64,000 nucleotides of DNA from Streptomyces sp. S4.7 (GCF_010384365.1 NZ_CP048397.1:2976001-3040000); one strand, 5' to 3'; shown: positions 42,919 to 52,179, counted from the first letter of the stretch. Program-made: numbers and translations. The notes: generated by a model from the sequence alone, not told the origin.

Positions 42919-43488
42919 TTCTCACTTGCCGTGGGCCGTTCACGGGTGGGTCTGAGCTGGGACAACGGGGACGTTCCGCGGAGGCTTCCCAGGGCGGAGA
43001 AGATCATTTCCCAGCTGGTTGCCAAGTGCATGCAGTGGCCCGCATCTTGCCGTCGTCCCGTGTGGGGACGCGGACGGGCTGCAGACAATCAGCATCGGGT
43101 ACGCCGTCGAGCGACTGCCAGAGCTCGTACGGGGATGTCTGCCTGGATGTAGTTCGGTCCACCCGCTGCAGTTTGTGCCCCAAGGACCCGGCTCGGCGAC
43201 TGCTCAGGCCTGGCCTCACGGAGGAGGGCATGCGCGAGGCCAGTTTTCTGCAGATTTCCTGACCATGTGACAGGTTGCTGGCTGGTCGGGCAGTATCTGT
43301 GCTTGTGCCGCCTGGCCCGGGGTCCGCATCGCGTGAGGACCTCCTCACGCTGATCTGGCCCACCACGAGACCGAACGTGCGGAGCCGGGCGCAGGAAGCA
43401 ACTGCACATGTCATTGGCTCTGTGCACACAAGGTTGCGCACAGAGCACGTTGTCCTCTTCGTGAGGTGCAGCGGATCTGGGGGGGCAA
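42919..43488. other. Gene-free stretch at the island edge
   Basis: Several overlapping short frames exist on both strands, but none has recognisable domains, a Shine-Dalgarno or conserved-looking composition. GGGCCGTTCACGGGT at 42933-42947 recurs in inverse orientation at 52025-52039 beside the tRNA gene. The sequence may be a remnant of rearranged accessory DNA. Confidence 0.4.
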
Positions 43489-44160
43489 ATGATGAACCGC
43501 GCAGCGGACGAGCTCGAACCGTCTCGGCTCCAGAAGGCCGTCGAGACGATCGCCATCACACCGGAGTCGGCCACCAAGCTAGTGGGCGGTTACCGAGCGA
43601 CTTTCGAGGCAAAGTTCAAGCGGGAGCCCGAGAGCCTGGAGGACAAGCGCCGGATCGCCGCCAAGATCATTGGCCGGTACTCCAAACTTTCGGCAGCCGC
43701 CGGGGCGGTCACCGCAGCCCCGAGCGTGATTCCGGGGGTCGGGACCGCGGTCGCAGTCCTGGGCGGTGGCGTCACTGACATCGCCGCGACACTCAAGCTT
43801 CAGATCGACATGTGCATGTGCCTGGTTGAGGTGTACGAGACCGAACTGGGCAGTGAGGACAAGAAGCACCTCGCCTTCGTCCTCGCGTTGGCGGGCTCGG
43901 CAGAACAGATGGCGACGAAGGGCGGCAAGGCAGCGGTCCTGAAGATCGCCGAGAAGTTGGTCTACCAGTACCTGAAAGGGCCCGCCTTGATCACGATCAA
44001 GCAGTTGTTCAAGCGGGTGTCCATCACCTTCACCCAGAAGGCGATGGCCAAGGCGATACCAGCCGGCGTAGGTGTCGCTTTCAGTAGCTCGACCAACTAC
44101 GTCCTCACGACAGTAGTGGGCAAGGTCGCCGTCGCCGTCCTGGCCAAAGATGTGAAGTAG
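43489..44160 (+). CDS. EcsC/DUF697-like protein of unknown function
   Basis: A 223-residue protein. The middle holds two amphipathic or membrane-like segments (AAPSVIPGVGTAVAVLGGGV and the GPALITIKQLFKRVSI region) around an acidic helix (LQIDMCMCLVEVYETELG). This resembles the EcsC and YcjF/DUF697 families, which act at membranes or regulate small GTPases; the match is from memory and weak. Tandem ATG codons at 43489 and 43492 follow a G-run that may act as a ribosome site. It is the first gene of the island, separated by about 700 bp from the helicase. Role unknown; a membrane effector is one possibility. Confidence 0.55.
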   Translation: MMNRAADELEPSRLQKAVETIAITPESATKLVGGYRATFEAKFKREPESLEDKRRIAAKIIGRYSKLSAAAGAVTAAPSVIPGVGTAVAVLGGGVTDIAATLKLQIDMCMCLVEVYETELGSEDKKHLAFVLALAGSAEQMATKGGKAAVLKIAEKLVYQYLKGPALITIKQLFKRVSITFTQKAMAKAIPAGVGVAFSSSTNYVLTTVVGKVAVAVLAKDVK

Positions 44161-44863
44161 CAACAGTGCATCGGATCCGGTTCCGTCGGCTCAACTGGTC
44201 AGACCGGACCAGCCCCTATCTCGTGGACGGAGCTGAGACTGCCCCGCTGGCGGGCCAGCAGGCATCCCGCTCGGTCGTTCACCCCCTGAACCCCTGCTCG
44301 TGAAAAGCATAAGCCTCATGTCGTCAGCTTCGTTCGACATGCTCGCCACCTCCTCCCCCGGTGTCTCAGGAGGGACCGGAGCACAGTAGCCGCCGGACAG
44401 GAGTCACTCAGACCGTTCCGGTACGCCGCCAGGCGCCCCGTCCAGGTATGGGCGTCCAGGTCTGCGGCGGTCGGCGGAGGCATGCGCGCTCAAGCGCGGA
44501 CAGGAACCAAGACAGCCCGTAACCGACCCCTGCGGTCAGTACGCTCTTCAGACATACAGGAAGCTCGTGCACCCACCAGAGGTTCCTCGTCCTCCAGAGA
44601 AGGGCCTTACACATAGCCAAGGGCGCAATCAGACGTCCCGAGGTCGACAAGGACAGTGCCCTACCGGCCGGCTGACGTCCCAGATCTCGACCGTGCGTCC
44701 ATACCGTTGACGCCGACACCCGCGCTGGTGCGGGGTTCGTCCGTCAGCTGATCGTCTCCAAGGCGCCGATCCACGAAGACCAGCCGAGCGACCGAGCAAC
44801 GGGCGAACGCACTAATGGGTCGGAAAGCCGGACTGTGTCGGTATCAGGTGATAGACCTCCTGC
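44161..44863. other. Long intergenic stretch before the helicase
   Basis: No convincing gene. A minus-strand frame at 44408-44719 (103 codons, GTG start, no Shine-Dalgarno, one possible membrane segment) cannot be supported. The promoter of the helicase gene should lie near 44750-44850. Confidence 0.4.
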
Positions 44864-47800
44864 ATGGCTGGCATTCAACACCTATCGATGAGGGTTCCGT
44901 GGCGGGACCGGCCCTGGGACCAGTTCATCTGCGACGATCCATTAGGGAACTCGTCGTGTACGTTGCTCACCGCGATCAGCAAAGGACGGGAGGACCTGTT
45001 CGAAGTCGCCCACGCAGGAGCCGGGATCGACGTACTCGATCAGAACAAGCTCCCATGTCTCAGCGAGCGCGCGACGTTCATGTCCCCCCTCGGCTACACG
45101 GTCGTCAAGCAGCACCCGTACCAGCACAACCGTGCGCTGCAAGGAAAGCTCCACGACACCCACGTCACGCTCCCTGGCTACGCCTTCGAGGCGGTTCCCT
45201 TCCGCTGGATGAATCGCGAAGTCTTCGCGCAGGAAGTCGGCCATGAGCGGGTTCCCCTGTTCAGCCAAGCCGCGGAGGACGCCGCCGACGCGGCTCTCAA
45301 CTCCGCTCCGCTGTGGGTGATGGACGGAGACAACCAACGTGCCATCATGGATGCCTTCTTCGAACCGGTTGCCCCGGGCGACTCGTTGGTCTTCGCCTAT
45401 TTGAAGCACTCCCCGTTCCAGGAGCAGCGCACCGACCGTCTGCTGGTAGGCGCCGCGCGGATCAACCGCGTCACTCCGCCACCGATGTGGAACCACTCGG
45501 GGAACCCGCCATTCCAATCCGCCATGTGGGAGACGGCTGTCGAGCACTCGCTCCGCCCCGATATGACCGATGGAATCCTGCTGCCTTACCAGCAGCTCAT
45601 CTCCCTGATGGACGACGGCATCGACGTCGACAAGGCGCTGGCATGGGCTCCTGAGGGCCGTGTTGTCGAGTTTTCATACGTCACCGAGCACCTGTCCGAC
45701 GATGCCGCGATCGAAGCGCTCACCTCTCTGCAGGTGGCCGCCGATGGCATGCGGGAATTGGGTGTGGACCTACCTGACACCGCGAGCGAATGGCTGCAAG
45801 CCCAAATCGAACGTCTCTGGCAGCTTCGCGGCCCGGTCCCCGGACTGCCTGGATTCCTCACTTCGATCGGCGTCCAGCATCCCTACGTGGCCGCGCGAGC
45901 GGTCATGGCAGAGGCGGGTGACAACACCGACCCCTGGGACATCCTGCAGATGGTCCTGGCCGACCCGTCCTGCGCCCCTAGTGGGCTCAGAGCGCACATC
46001 ACAGCCCTCCAGGGCAGGATCTGGAAGAAGGTCAGTTCAGAACGTCAGGCCGTCATGCGCCTACTCTCCGGCTTCGACATCTCCCCGGCCCAGGTACAGA
46101 TGCTGCTCGACGGCGCCACAGAGGTCGAGATGTCGGCCGAGGAACTACTGCAGAACCCGTACTTCGCCTCTACATGTACGTACGGCACAGCAGATCACGT
46201 ACCGTTCGCGACCGTTGACCGCGCCCTCTTCCCCCCTGCCCACGTCACCTGGAAGCCTCCGGTCCCTGACGACCTCAAGCTGGAGGGCAGCATCGATCGG
46301 CGTCGAATCGAAGCTCTGCTCACCGACGTGTTGGAACGACAAGGCCAGCAGGGCGACACGGTCGTACCGGCGAGTGAGACCATCGCGCTGGCGCTCGAGG
46401 TGCCACTCGCCCAGCCGCCCGCACTGCCACGGACCGTCCTTGCCGGCCTCGATCTGGACCACGACGGCATTAACGAGTGGACCGAGTGGTCACCGCTGAC
46501 AAGCGTGCCCCTCGCGGACGGCACTGCTGCGTACAAGCTCACGAGGTTCGACGAAACTTCCTCCGTCATCCGGGACTGGATCAGAGCTCAGGAAGAACTG
46601 GGCAGCCTCGGTCCGGTCACTGACGCCAGGCAGACGTTGGACGGCGCTCTCGGTCGCAACCAGAACGTCACGGGAGAGCTGGACGAACTGGAGGAGCGTG
46701 CTCGCACCGAAAAAGCCGCCGGTCTTTCGGCGCTGCATGACGCGCCGCTCTCGGTGCTCATCGGGTCGGCGGGAACCGGCAAGACCACGCTGCTGCGCGC
46801 CTTGGTCGAGTACCCCGGAGTCGCTGCGGGCAGTGTGCTGCTCCTCGCGCCCACCGGCAAGGCGAAGGTCCAGCTGGAAGCCAAGGTCAAGCTGCCCGCC
46901 AAGACGCTGGCGTCACACCTGAGCGCCACCCGCAGGTATGACGGGGAGACCGGCCGGTACCTCGTGTGGGGAGACCAGCAACCGCGGCACAACTACGCCT
47001 TGGTAGTGATCGACGAGGCGTCGATGCTCACCGAGGAGATGCTCGCATCCACCCTCGATTCCTTCGCCGGGGTCAAACGGCTCATCCTCGTCGGCGACCC
47101 TCGGCAACTCCCACCAATCGGCGCAGGCCGCCCCTTCGTCGACCTCGTCAACAAGCTCCGCCCTGACGGTTTCAGTGACTGGGTGCGGGTGGCGCCGGGC
47201 TATGTCGAGCTCCAGGTGCCTCGACGGCAGCTCGCTGACGGGACCCACGGAATCCGACACGACCTGGAACTGGCAGCCTGGTTCGGCGACAACACCCGTG
47301 GGGCAGGTGACGAAGCCATCTGGGCGGATCTGGCAGCCAGCCCTGACCTCCCCAGTGTGCGATACGTGCCCTGGGGCAGCAGGACTGCCGTCGAGGCACT
47401 GACCGACGAGCTCGAGCACAACTTGGCTCTCGACGGCGACCCGGACCCGGCGCGCGCCTTCGCACTCACCTACGGCGGCGTCATCAACGACGGCTACCTC
47501 AACTGGCAGGTGGGCGCGGGAGGACATGCCGAGGACTGGCAGATTCTCTCCCCGACTCGCTCCCGGGCGTTCGGTACGGTCGAACTCAACCGCCACATCA
47601 AGCGCACGTACCGGTCGAGCGACACAGAGTGGGCACAGCACTCCCGTCGCGCCAACATCCCGAAACCAATCGGACCCGAGCTGATCGTTCGCGGCGACAA
47701 GGTCATGCAGACCACCAACAAGCGCCTGAACGCATGGCCCAAGCAGAACGCGATGAACTACGTGGCGAACGGCGAGATTGGCGTCGCGATCGGACGCGTC

Positions 47801-48667
47801 ACACCGGCGACGAAGGTGCCCAAGTCCCAACTCAAGCTCAACGTCGAATTCTCCTCACAAGCAGGGTTCCAGTACTCGTACTGGCCGACGGACTCCGATG
47901 ACGCGCCACTGGAACTGGCATGGGCAGTCACGGTCCACAAGTCGCAGGGATCCGAATTCGGCACGACCTTCCTCATCCTCCCCGCCCGGGCGAACGTCTC
48001 CCGGGAGCTCATGTACACCGCTCTTACCAGACAGAAGGACAAGATCGTCATCCTCCATGAGGGCACGCTCTCCGAGCTGCGCGACCTTGCACAGCCCTGG
48101 CGCTCGGAGACGGCCCGACGGCTGACCGACCTGTTCGACGCGCCACACCCGGTAGCGCTCGAGATTCGGGGAACAGCTCGCCGCTTCGACCGCAAGCTCA
48201 TGCATGTGTCAGCGAGTGGCATCCCGATGGCGTCGAAGAACGAGGTCATCATCGCTGGCATCCTCGACCAGCTCGCCCCAGGCCACTGGCAATACGAGGG
48301 GCCTTTCACCGGTTCCGACGGCCGCGTCGTCCTGCCCGATTTCACGGTCTCGACCCTCGATGGCCGCACGGTCTACTGGGAGCACGCAGGCATGCTCGAC
48401 CTACCCGACTATGCCCGGAAATGGGAGCTCAAGAAGGCCTGGTACGCAGAGAACGGCATCCTTCCGCACAGTCAAGGCGGCGGACAGAACGGTTCACTCA
48501 TGTGGACGGACGATCTCAACGGCGCTGATGCGCAAGCCTGGCTGGCCTTCGCCTCAGAGGTTCTGGGAGCACTGCCTGCCACGCTGCCGGCCCAAGGAGG
48601 CAACCGGCCTGGCCCAGCACGGAGGGCCGCCAAGAAGACAGCCCAACGGCGCCCCACCTCCAAGTGA
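44864..48667 (+). CDS. RecD-like SF1 helicase with C-terminal Vsr/PD-(D/E)XK-like nuclease domain
   Basis: A 1267-residue multidomain protein. The N-terminal 620 residues begin VPWRDRPWDQFICDDP and have no assigned catalytic motif. The helicase core has Walker A GSAGTGKTT from residue 634, Walker B VVIDEASML near 712, GDPRQLPPIG, AVTVHKSQGSEF and ELMYTALTRQKDKIVI, all as in RecD/TraA-type SF1B helicases. Over about residues 1120-1195 come SKNEVIIAGIL, LPDFTV, YWEHAGM and KWELKKAWY. The spaced E/D/E-H/K residues suggest a Vsr-like nuclease. The start at ATG 44864 is tentative (AGGTGA 12 bp upstream; ATG 44888 is possible). It converges on a broken Lhr-like helicase. A phage-defence role is inferred. 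Confidence 0.8.
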   Translation: MAGIQHLSMRVPWRDRPWDQFICDDPLGNSSCTLLTAISKGREDLFEVAHAGAGIDVLDQNKLPCLSERATFMSPLGYTVVKQHPYQHNRALQGKLHDTHVTLPGYAFEAVPFRWMNREVFAQEVGHERVPLFSQAAEDAADAALNSAPLWVMDGDNQRAIMDAFFEPVAPGDSLVFAYLKHSPFQEQRTDRLLVGAARINRVTPPPMWNHSGNPPFQSAMWETAVEHSLRPDMTDGILLPYQQLISLMDDGIDVDKALAWAPEGRVVEFSYVTEHLSDDAAIEALTSLQVAADGMRELGVDLPDTASEWLQAQIERLWQLRGPVPGLPGFLTSIGVQHPYVAARAVMAEAGDNTDPWDILQMVLADPSCAPSGLRAHITALQGRIWKKVSSERQAVMRLLSGFDISPAQVQMLLDGATEVEMSAEELLQNPYFASTCTYGTADHVPFATVDRALFPPAHVTWKPPVPDDLKLEGSIDRRRIEALLTDVLERQGQQGDTVVPASETIALALEVPLAQPPALPRTVLAGLDLDHDGINEWTEWSPLTSVPLADGTAAYKLTRFDETSSVIRDWIRAQEELGSLGPVTDARQTLDGALGRNQNVTGELDELEERARTEKAAGLSALHDAPLSVLIGSAGTGKTTLLRALVEYPGVAAGSVLLLAPTGKAKVQLEAKVKLPAKTLASHLSATRRYDGETGRYLVWGDQQPRHNYALVVIDEASMLTEEMLASTLDSFAGVKRLILVGDPRQLPPIGAGRPFVDLVNKLRPDGFSDWVRVAPGYVELQVPRRQLADGTHGIRHDLELAAWFGDNTRGAGDEAIWADLAASPDLPSVRYVPWGSRTAVEALTDELEHNLALDGDPDPARAFALTYGGVINDGYLNWQVGAGGHAEDWQILSPTRSRAFGTVELNRHIKRTYRSSDTEWAQHSRRANIPKPIGPELIVRGDKVMQTTNKRLNAWPKQNAMNYVANGEIGVAIGRVTPATKVPKSQLKLNVEFSSQAGFQYSYWPTDSDDAPLELAWAVTVHKSQGSEFGTTFLILPARANVSRELMYTALTRQKDKIVILHEGTLSELRDLAQPWRSETARRLTDLFDAPHPVALEIRGTARRFDRKLMHVSASGIPMASKNEVIIAGILDQLAPGHWQYEGPFTGSDGRVVLPDFTVSTLDGRTVYWEHAGMLDLPDYARKWELKKAWYAENGILPHSQGGGQNGSLMWTDDLNGADAQAWLAFASEVLGALPATLPAQGGNRPGPARRAAKKTAQRRPTSK

Positions 48668-48707
48668 TGAGGAATTCTCCCCGCGGGGGCGCTCACGTCA
48701 GGCAGTC

Positions 48708-48739
48708 GAAGATCGACACACCGCAAGGCCGCAGGAGCC
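48708..48739. repeat. 32-bp repeat, left copy
   Basis: Begins GAAGATCGACAC and ends CCGCAGGAGCC. It matches 51810-51841 at 28 of 32 positions in the same orientation. It lies between the ends of the two convergent helicase genes. On the minus strand both copies can be read as GSCGLA-x-CRSS. Confidence 0.75.
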
Positions 48740-48766
48740 CGGCTCGCGGTCGGCACCGATGTGCAA

Positions 48767-50146
48767 CTACTCGTAGTCGAGCCTGAGGAAGCGTGCCGGC
48801 TCGGCGAGGACCGTGCCGGCTCCCTTCTCGTCCGTCATGCGTGCAGCGAGGGTGGCTTCGGCCAGTCGGGGCGGGAGTGCTTCTCCGAACTTGAGGCCAC
48901 GAACCGCCCTGCTGCTGACATCAGGCAGGCACAGCCCCGCCGCAGCATCCGCGCGGGCCGTCTGCCAGAGCTGAGGCGTGAGGTCGTCGCGCAGCCTGAC
49001 CCACTGGTCGCTGACCCGTCGGTGCGGGGCGGCCACCGAGGCCAGCGAGGCGGCCAGCGTGGCGTTGGCGCGGTGGCCCGCCCAGGTCCACCAGCGGACG
49101 TCGCCGTCACTGTGCCTGCTGATCACCGTGCCGCCGGGGTGGACGGCGTGCAGGTGGACGTCACGCGCTTCGGCGAGTTTCGCCGTGGCACGCGCGGTGA
49201 GGCGGACCGGTGGATCCTGGCCGAGAAGTATGTCCCGGGCGGCGCGGGACAGGGCGAAGGAGCGGATGCGTTCTCCGCCGAACCCGCTCCAACGGGCACG
49301 CCCGCCCTCGTCAGCCGGTTCCACGAAGCAGCGCTTGCGTGTCCAGTCGATGTAGGTCACCAGCCAGTTGCGGCCTGCGAGAAGCAGCTTGCGCGGGCCC
49401 TCGATCTCCTCGGTGAGCAGATCGGGGTCGGTGCGGCCGATCTCGTTGCGGCCGTTGAGCACGGTGAACTCCGGCGGGGTGGTGAACATGGCCGTCAGAT
49501 TCATGAAGTGTCTGTGCCCGTAGCGCCGTTCGGCCTCCGGGCCGATGAATAGCAGTCCGCCGCCCTGATCCAGGTACCCCTCCTCGACCAGGTGGCGGAC
49601 GACGGGCAGCGCGCCCGGCCCGAACGGGCCCATGCCACCCCACCACTCCTGCCAGAGGTTCTCCCCAACCCGGTGCTCCTGGAGACACAGGGCCAGTAGC
49701 TGCTGTGCCACCAGGTGACGCGGCTCGGGCGGCGCCACGACGGGCTCGACCCAGCCACGGGACCACTGCAGCAGAAGTGCCGCTGAGGCGAGCAGTCCTT
49801 CGGGTTCGAGCGCGAGGAAGAGGCAGTTGCGTGTGGTGCCGGTCCGGCGTCCGGTGCGGCCGATGCGCTGGAGGAAGGAGGCGACCGTGGACGGCGCGTC
49901 GAGCTGAATGACGCGGTCCAGGTCGCCCACGTCGATACCGAGTTCCAGGGTGCTGGTGGAGACGATCACACAGTCGCGTGCGTCGGCGAAGGCTTCTTCA
50001 GCCCGCCGCCGTTCGTCCACGGACAGCGAGGGGTGGGGCAGGAACGTCGTGACGCCTTTCAGGCGCAGTTGCTCACCCAGCTCTTCCCCGCGCTCACACG
50101 AGCCGTCCGAGATGGCTGACAGCAAGATCATGAAGCTTCGGCGCAC
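48767..50146 (-). pseudogene. 3' half of an Lhr-like DEAD/DEAH helicase, 5' part missing
   Basis: About 450 residues corresponding to RecA domain 2 and the winged-helix/C-terminal region of an SF2 helicase. Recognisable are ERGEELGEQLRLKG, STSTLELGIDVGD (motif V) and QRIGRTGRRTG (motif VI). Then comes the Lhr-core segment WGGMGPFGPGALPVVRHLVE and a long C-terminal part. Motifs I-III (Walker A, DEAD box) are absent. The frame runs into the 5' end of the transposase at about 50110-50146, where helicase similarity stops. No N-terminal remnant is seen beyond the transposase, so sequence was deleted as well as interrupted. In the intact state it was probably a partner of the convergent RecD-like protein. 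Confidence 0.8.
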
Positions 50147-51788
50147 GCTCCATCAGAGCGGCGTCGTTGAGATGATCGAGGCCCAGTTTGCAGGGCTGCC
50201 GGGCCCGCCCGGATACCCCGTCCGTCTGGTTCTGCTCGGTCTGGTCTGCGCGAGCTACGAGAGGACCAGCGGCAACCTCGACGACGCCTTCGAGATCATG
50301 ACGTTCGGCACCAGCGAGCGGTTGCGCGCCCACCTCTCCATCCCGACCTGCGACATCGACGACCAGGACGCGGTCAACGCGCTCTACAACCGCTTCCACC
50401 GTGCCTGGACCCGCATGAACCGACCGCTGGACGCTGCACCGCACCAGCGCCGCAGTCGGCTCCCCAGGGCGGCAGGCCTCAAAGTGGCCGCTCAGTGGAA
50501 CGGTGAACACGGACAGCCCGCTCTCCGCCGTCTGGAAGAACTCGCCAACCGGCTGGTCACCGCCCCGGTCCGCATCGCCTTCGTGAAAGGTCTGATGCGT
50601 CACTGGCGCGGCGACACTGCCATCGACACCACCTGCGTGCCAACTTGGGCCCGTCCCCACACGCGCAAGCGCTCTGCTCTGGAGGCGAGCGCGAACTGGC
50701 ATTACAAGGGGGGCGGCGACCGGGAGTTCGGCTACAGCGCCACGCTCGCCATCGCGGCCCACGCCGACCCGGACCGAGCCGGCCGTTACCCACAGCTGAT
50801 CCTCGGCATGGTGCTGCACACGCCGGAGAAGGACATGGGCCGCCACGCCCACTACGTCAGCGCTGTGCTGGCGCAGCTCACCGAGCTCCGTGGCTTCACA
50901 GCGGCCGACCGCGCCTATACCAAACTCCTCCCTGAGAACTTTCACCGGCCGATGCGCGCCCTCGGCTACATGCCCGTGCTCGACTTCACTGAGCCCCAGG
51001 TCACCTCCGCCAGGGCGGAAGGCCATCACCAGGGCGCGATCACGAAAGTCGGCCGGCTCTTCTGCCCCCTCACGCCACGCCGCTTGCTCGACCTGTACTC
51101 GCAGATCCGCAGCGCCAAGAACGAGCGTGAACGCATCCCGCTTCGAGAGCGGCTGCAGGAGATCGAGGCGTACGCACTCACCCGTAAGGACACACTCGAC
51201 GATCGCGGAACCGAGCGGTTCGCCTGCCCCATCACCAAGCTCAACTGCCCCTGGGCACAGGAGCGTGAGGGCCGCGCCGCACCACCGAAGAAGGGGCCCG
51301 TACCGGTCGTCATCAACCTCGATGCCCACAGGGAGCGCACCGCGCACCCCGCCAGCCGGCCCACCGTAGAGCCCCCGACCCTGCCGCTCGCCGAACGCCC
51401 CAAGTGCTGCCGCCAGTCCTCCGTCACCGTGCAAGCACACGTCATGCCCCGCACACGGCAGGAACTTTCCTGGCAGACGCCTTCCTGGGCCCTCGCCTAC
51501 CAGACCCTGCGCGCCCACATCGAGGGCGGCAACGGGCGGCTCAAGTCCGTCGACTCCGCCCTGCACGCCCGCGAGAGACGCCAGCCCCGCGGACGCGTCG
51601 CCCAGACACTCCTGTCCGCCATCACCGTCATGGTCCACAACATCAAGGAGATCGAGCAGTACCTGGTCGCCAGCAAGAAGAGCGCGATCACCGGCCTCGA
51701 CCTCGAGCCGAACGATGTTTTTCTGTCCTACCCGACGATCAGCTTGACGGTCTCGCCCCGCTCCCAGGCGCTGAGCCGTAGCCCCTGA
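50112..51788 (+). CDS. DDE-type transposase of an IS element (IS1182-like by layout)
   Basis: A 558-residue protein with an N-terminal helical region (TLHQSGVVEMIEAQFAGLPG) and a DDE catalytic core. Candidate acidic residues are Asp in AIDTTCVP, Asp in FTAADRAY and Glu in HIEGGNGRLKS. A small Cys group (CPITKLNCPW, KCCRQS) lies before the last acid, as in IS1182-type enzymes. ATG 50112 or 50130 may be used, without a clear Shine-Dalgarno. Terminal inverted repeats and a target duplication were not found by eye, so element ends are undefined. Its 5' end overlaps the truncated helicase frame, marking the insertion or deletion junction. The gene itself looks intact. Confidence 0.75.
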   Translation: MADSKIMKLRRTLHQSGVVEMIEAQFAGLPGPPGYPVRLVLLGLVCASYERTSGNLDDAFEIMTFGTSERLRAHLSIPTCDIDDQDAVNALYNRFHRAWTRMNRPLDAAPHQRRSRLPRAAGLKVAAQWNGEHGQPALRRLEELANRLVTAPVRIAFVKGLMRHWRGDTAIDTTCVPTWARPHTRKRSALEASANWHYKGGGDREFGYSATLAIAAHADPDRAGRYPQLILGMVLHTPEKDMGRHAHYVSAVLAQLTELRGFTAADRAYTKLLPENFHRPMRALGYMPVLDFTEPQVTSARAEGHHQGAITKVGRLFCPLTPRRLLDLYSQIRSAKNERERIPLRERLQEIEAYALTRKDTLDDRGTERFACPITKLNCPWAQEREGRAAPPKKGPVPVVINLDAHRERTAHPASRPTVEPPTLPLAERPKCCRQSSVTVQAHVMPRTRQELSWQTPSWALAYQTLRAHIEGGNGRLKSVDSALHARERRQPRGRVAQTLLSAITVMVHNIKEIEQYLVASKKSAITGLDLEPNDVFLSYPTISLTVSPRSQALSRSP

Positions 51789-51809
51789 GCGGGCACGTTC
51801 CGGGTAATT

Positions 51810-51841
51810 GAAGATCGACACGTCGCGAGACCGCAGGAGCC
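51810..51841. repeat. 32-bp repeat, right copy
   Basis: 28 of 32 bases match 48708-48739 in direct orientation. It lies 22 bp after the transposase stop. The region 51842-51960 has a minus-strand frame (51728-51961, 77 codons) that contains GSCGLATCRSS, but I see no known gene. Confidence 0.75.
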
Positions 51842-51964
51842 TGCCTCCACGCCTGCGGTCCCCGCAGCATGTCCGCATCCCGCCCCCCGGTCCGTTCCGA
51901 CGCGGACCGCCGCGCTTCCCGGCGGCCCGGCAGGCTGACTTTCACACAAGCAGGAGCTCAAACG

Positions 51965-52007
51965 ACGAGATCCCGGTCAGACGATGACCGTCTGACCGGG
52001 ATCTCGT
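51965..52007 (-). terminator. Hairpin terminator downstream of tRNA-Ala
   Basis: A perfect 18-bp stem (51965-51982 with 51990-52007), loop of 7 nt, followed on the minus strand by a short T-containing stretch. It lies 38 bp past the 3' end of the tRNA gene and marks the conserved side of the island boundary. Confidence 0.85.
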
Positions 52008-52045
52008 GAACCGTTCCGGGATGAACCCGTGAACGGCCCTTGCCG

Positions 52046-52119
52046 TGGACCTGTGGGGATTTGAACCCCAGACCCCCTCGATGCGAACGAGGTGCGCTAC
52101 CAGACTGCGCCACAGGCCC
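52046..52119 (-). tRNA. tRNA-Ala(CGC)
   Basis: A 74-nt cloverleaf. The acceptor stem GGGCCTG/CAGGTCC contains the G3-U70 wobble pair that identifies alanine tRNAs, and the discriminator base is A. The D arm is GCGC...GCGC. The anticodon arm CCTCG-TTCGCAT-CGAGG has anticodon CGC (reads GCG). The T arm is GGGG-TTCAAAT-CCCC. CCA is not encoded. The accessory island lies immediately downstream of its 3' end, a usual place for integration, although no duplicated tRNA 3' end was found. Confidence 0.95.
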
Positions 52120-52179
52120 TTGCGACGAGTGAAACTTTAGCACCCCCGTCGGGCTGCTTGGAAATCAGTTCCGTGCTGG

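Noticed and set aside
43004..43577. Overlapping frames of 75-160 codons on both strands before the EcsC-like gene
   Set aside because: None has a ribosome site or recognisable domain; could be decayed genes but cannot be shown from sequence alone.
44408..44719. 103-codon minus-strand frame in the island with a possible membrane segment
   Set aside because: No Shine-Dalgarno, GTG start only, no recognisable family; left as unsupported.
50112..51788. Terminal inverted repeats of the IS element
   Set aside because: No matching inverted ends could be found by eye within about 100 bp on either side, so element boundaries are not reported.
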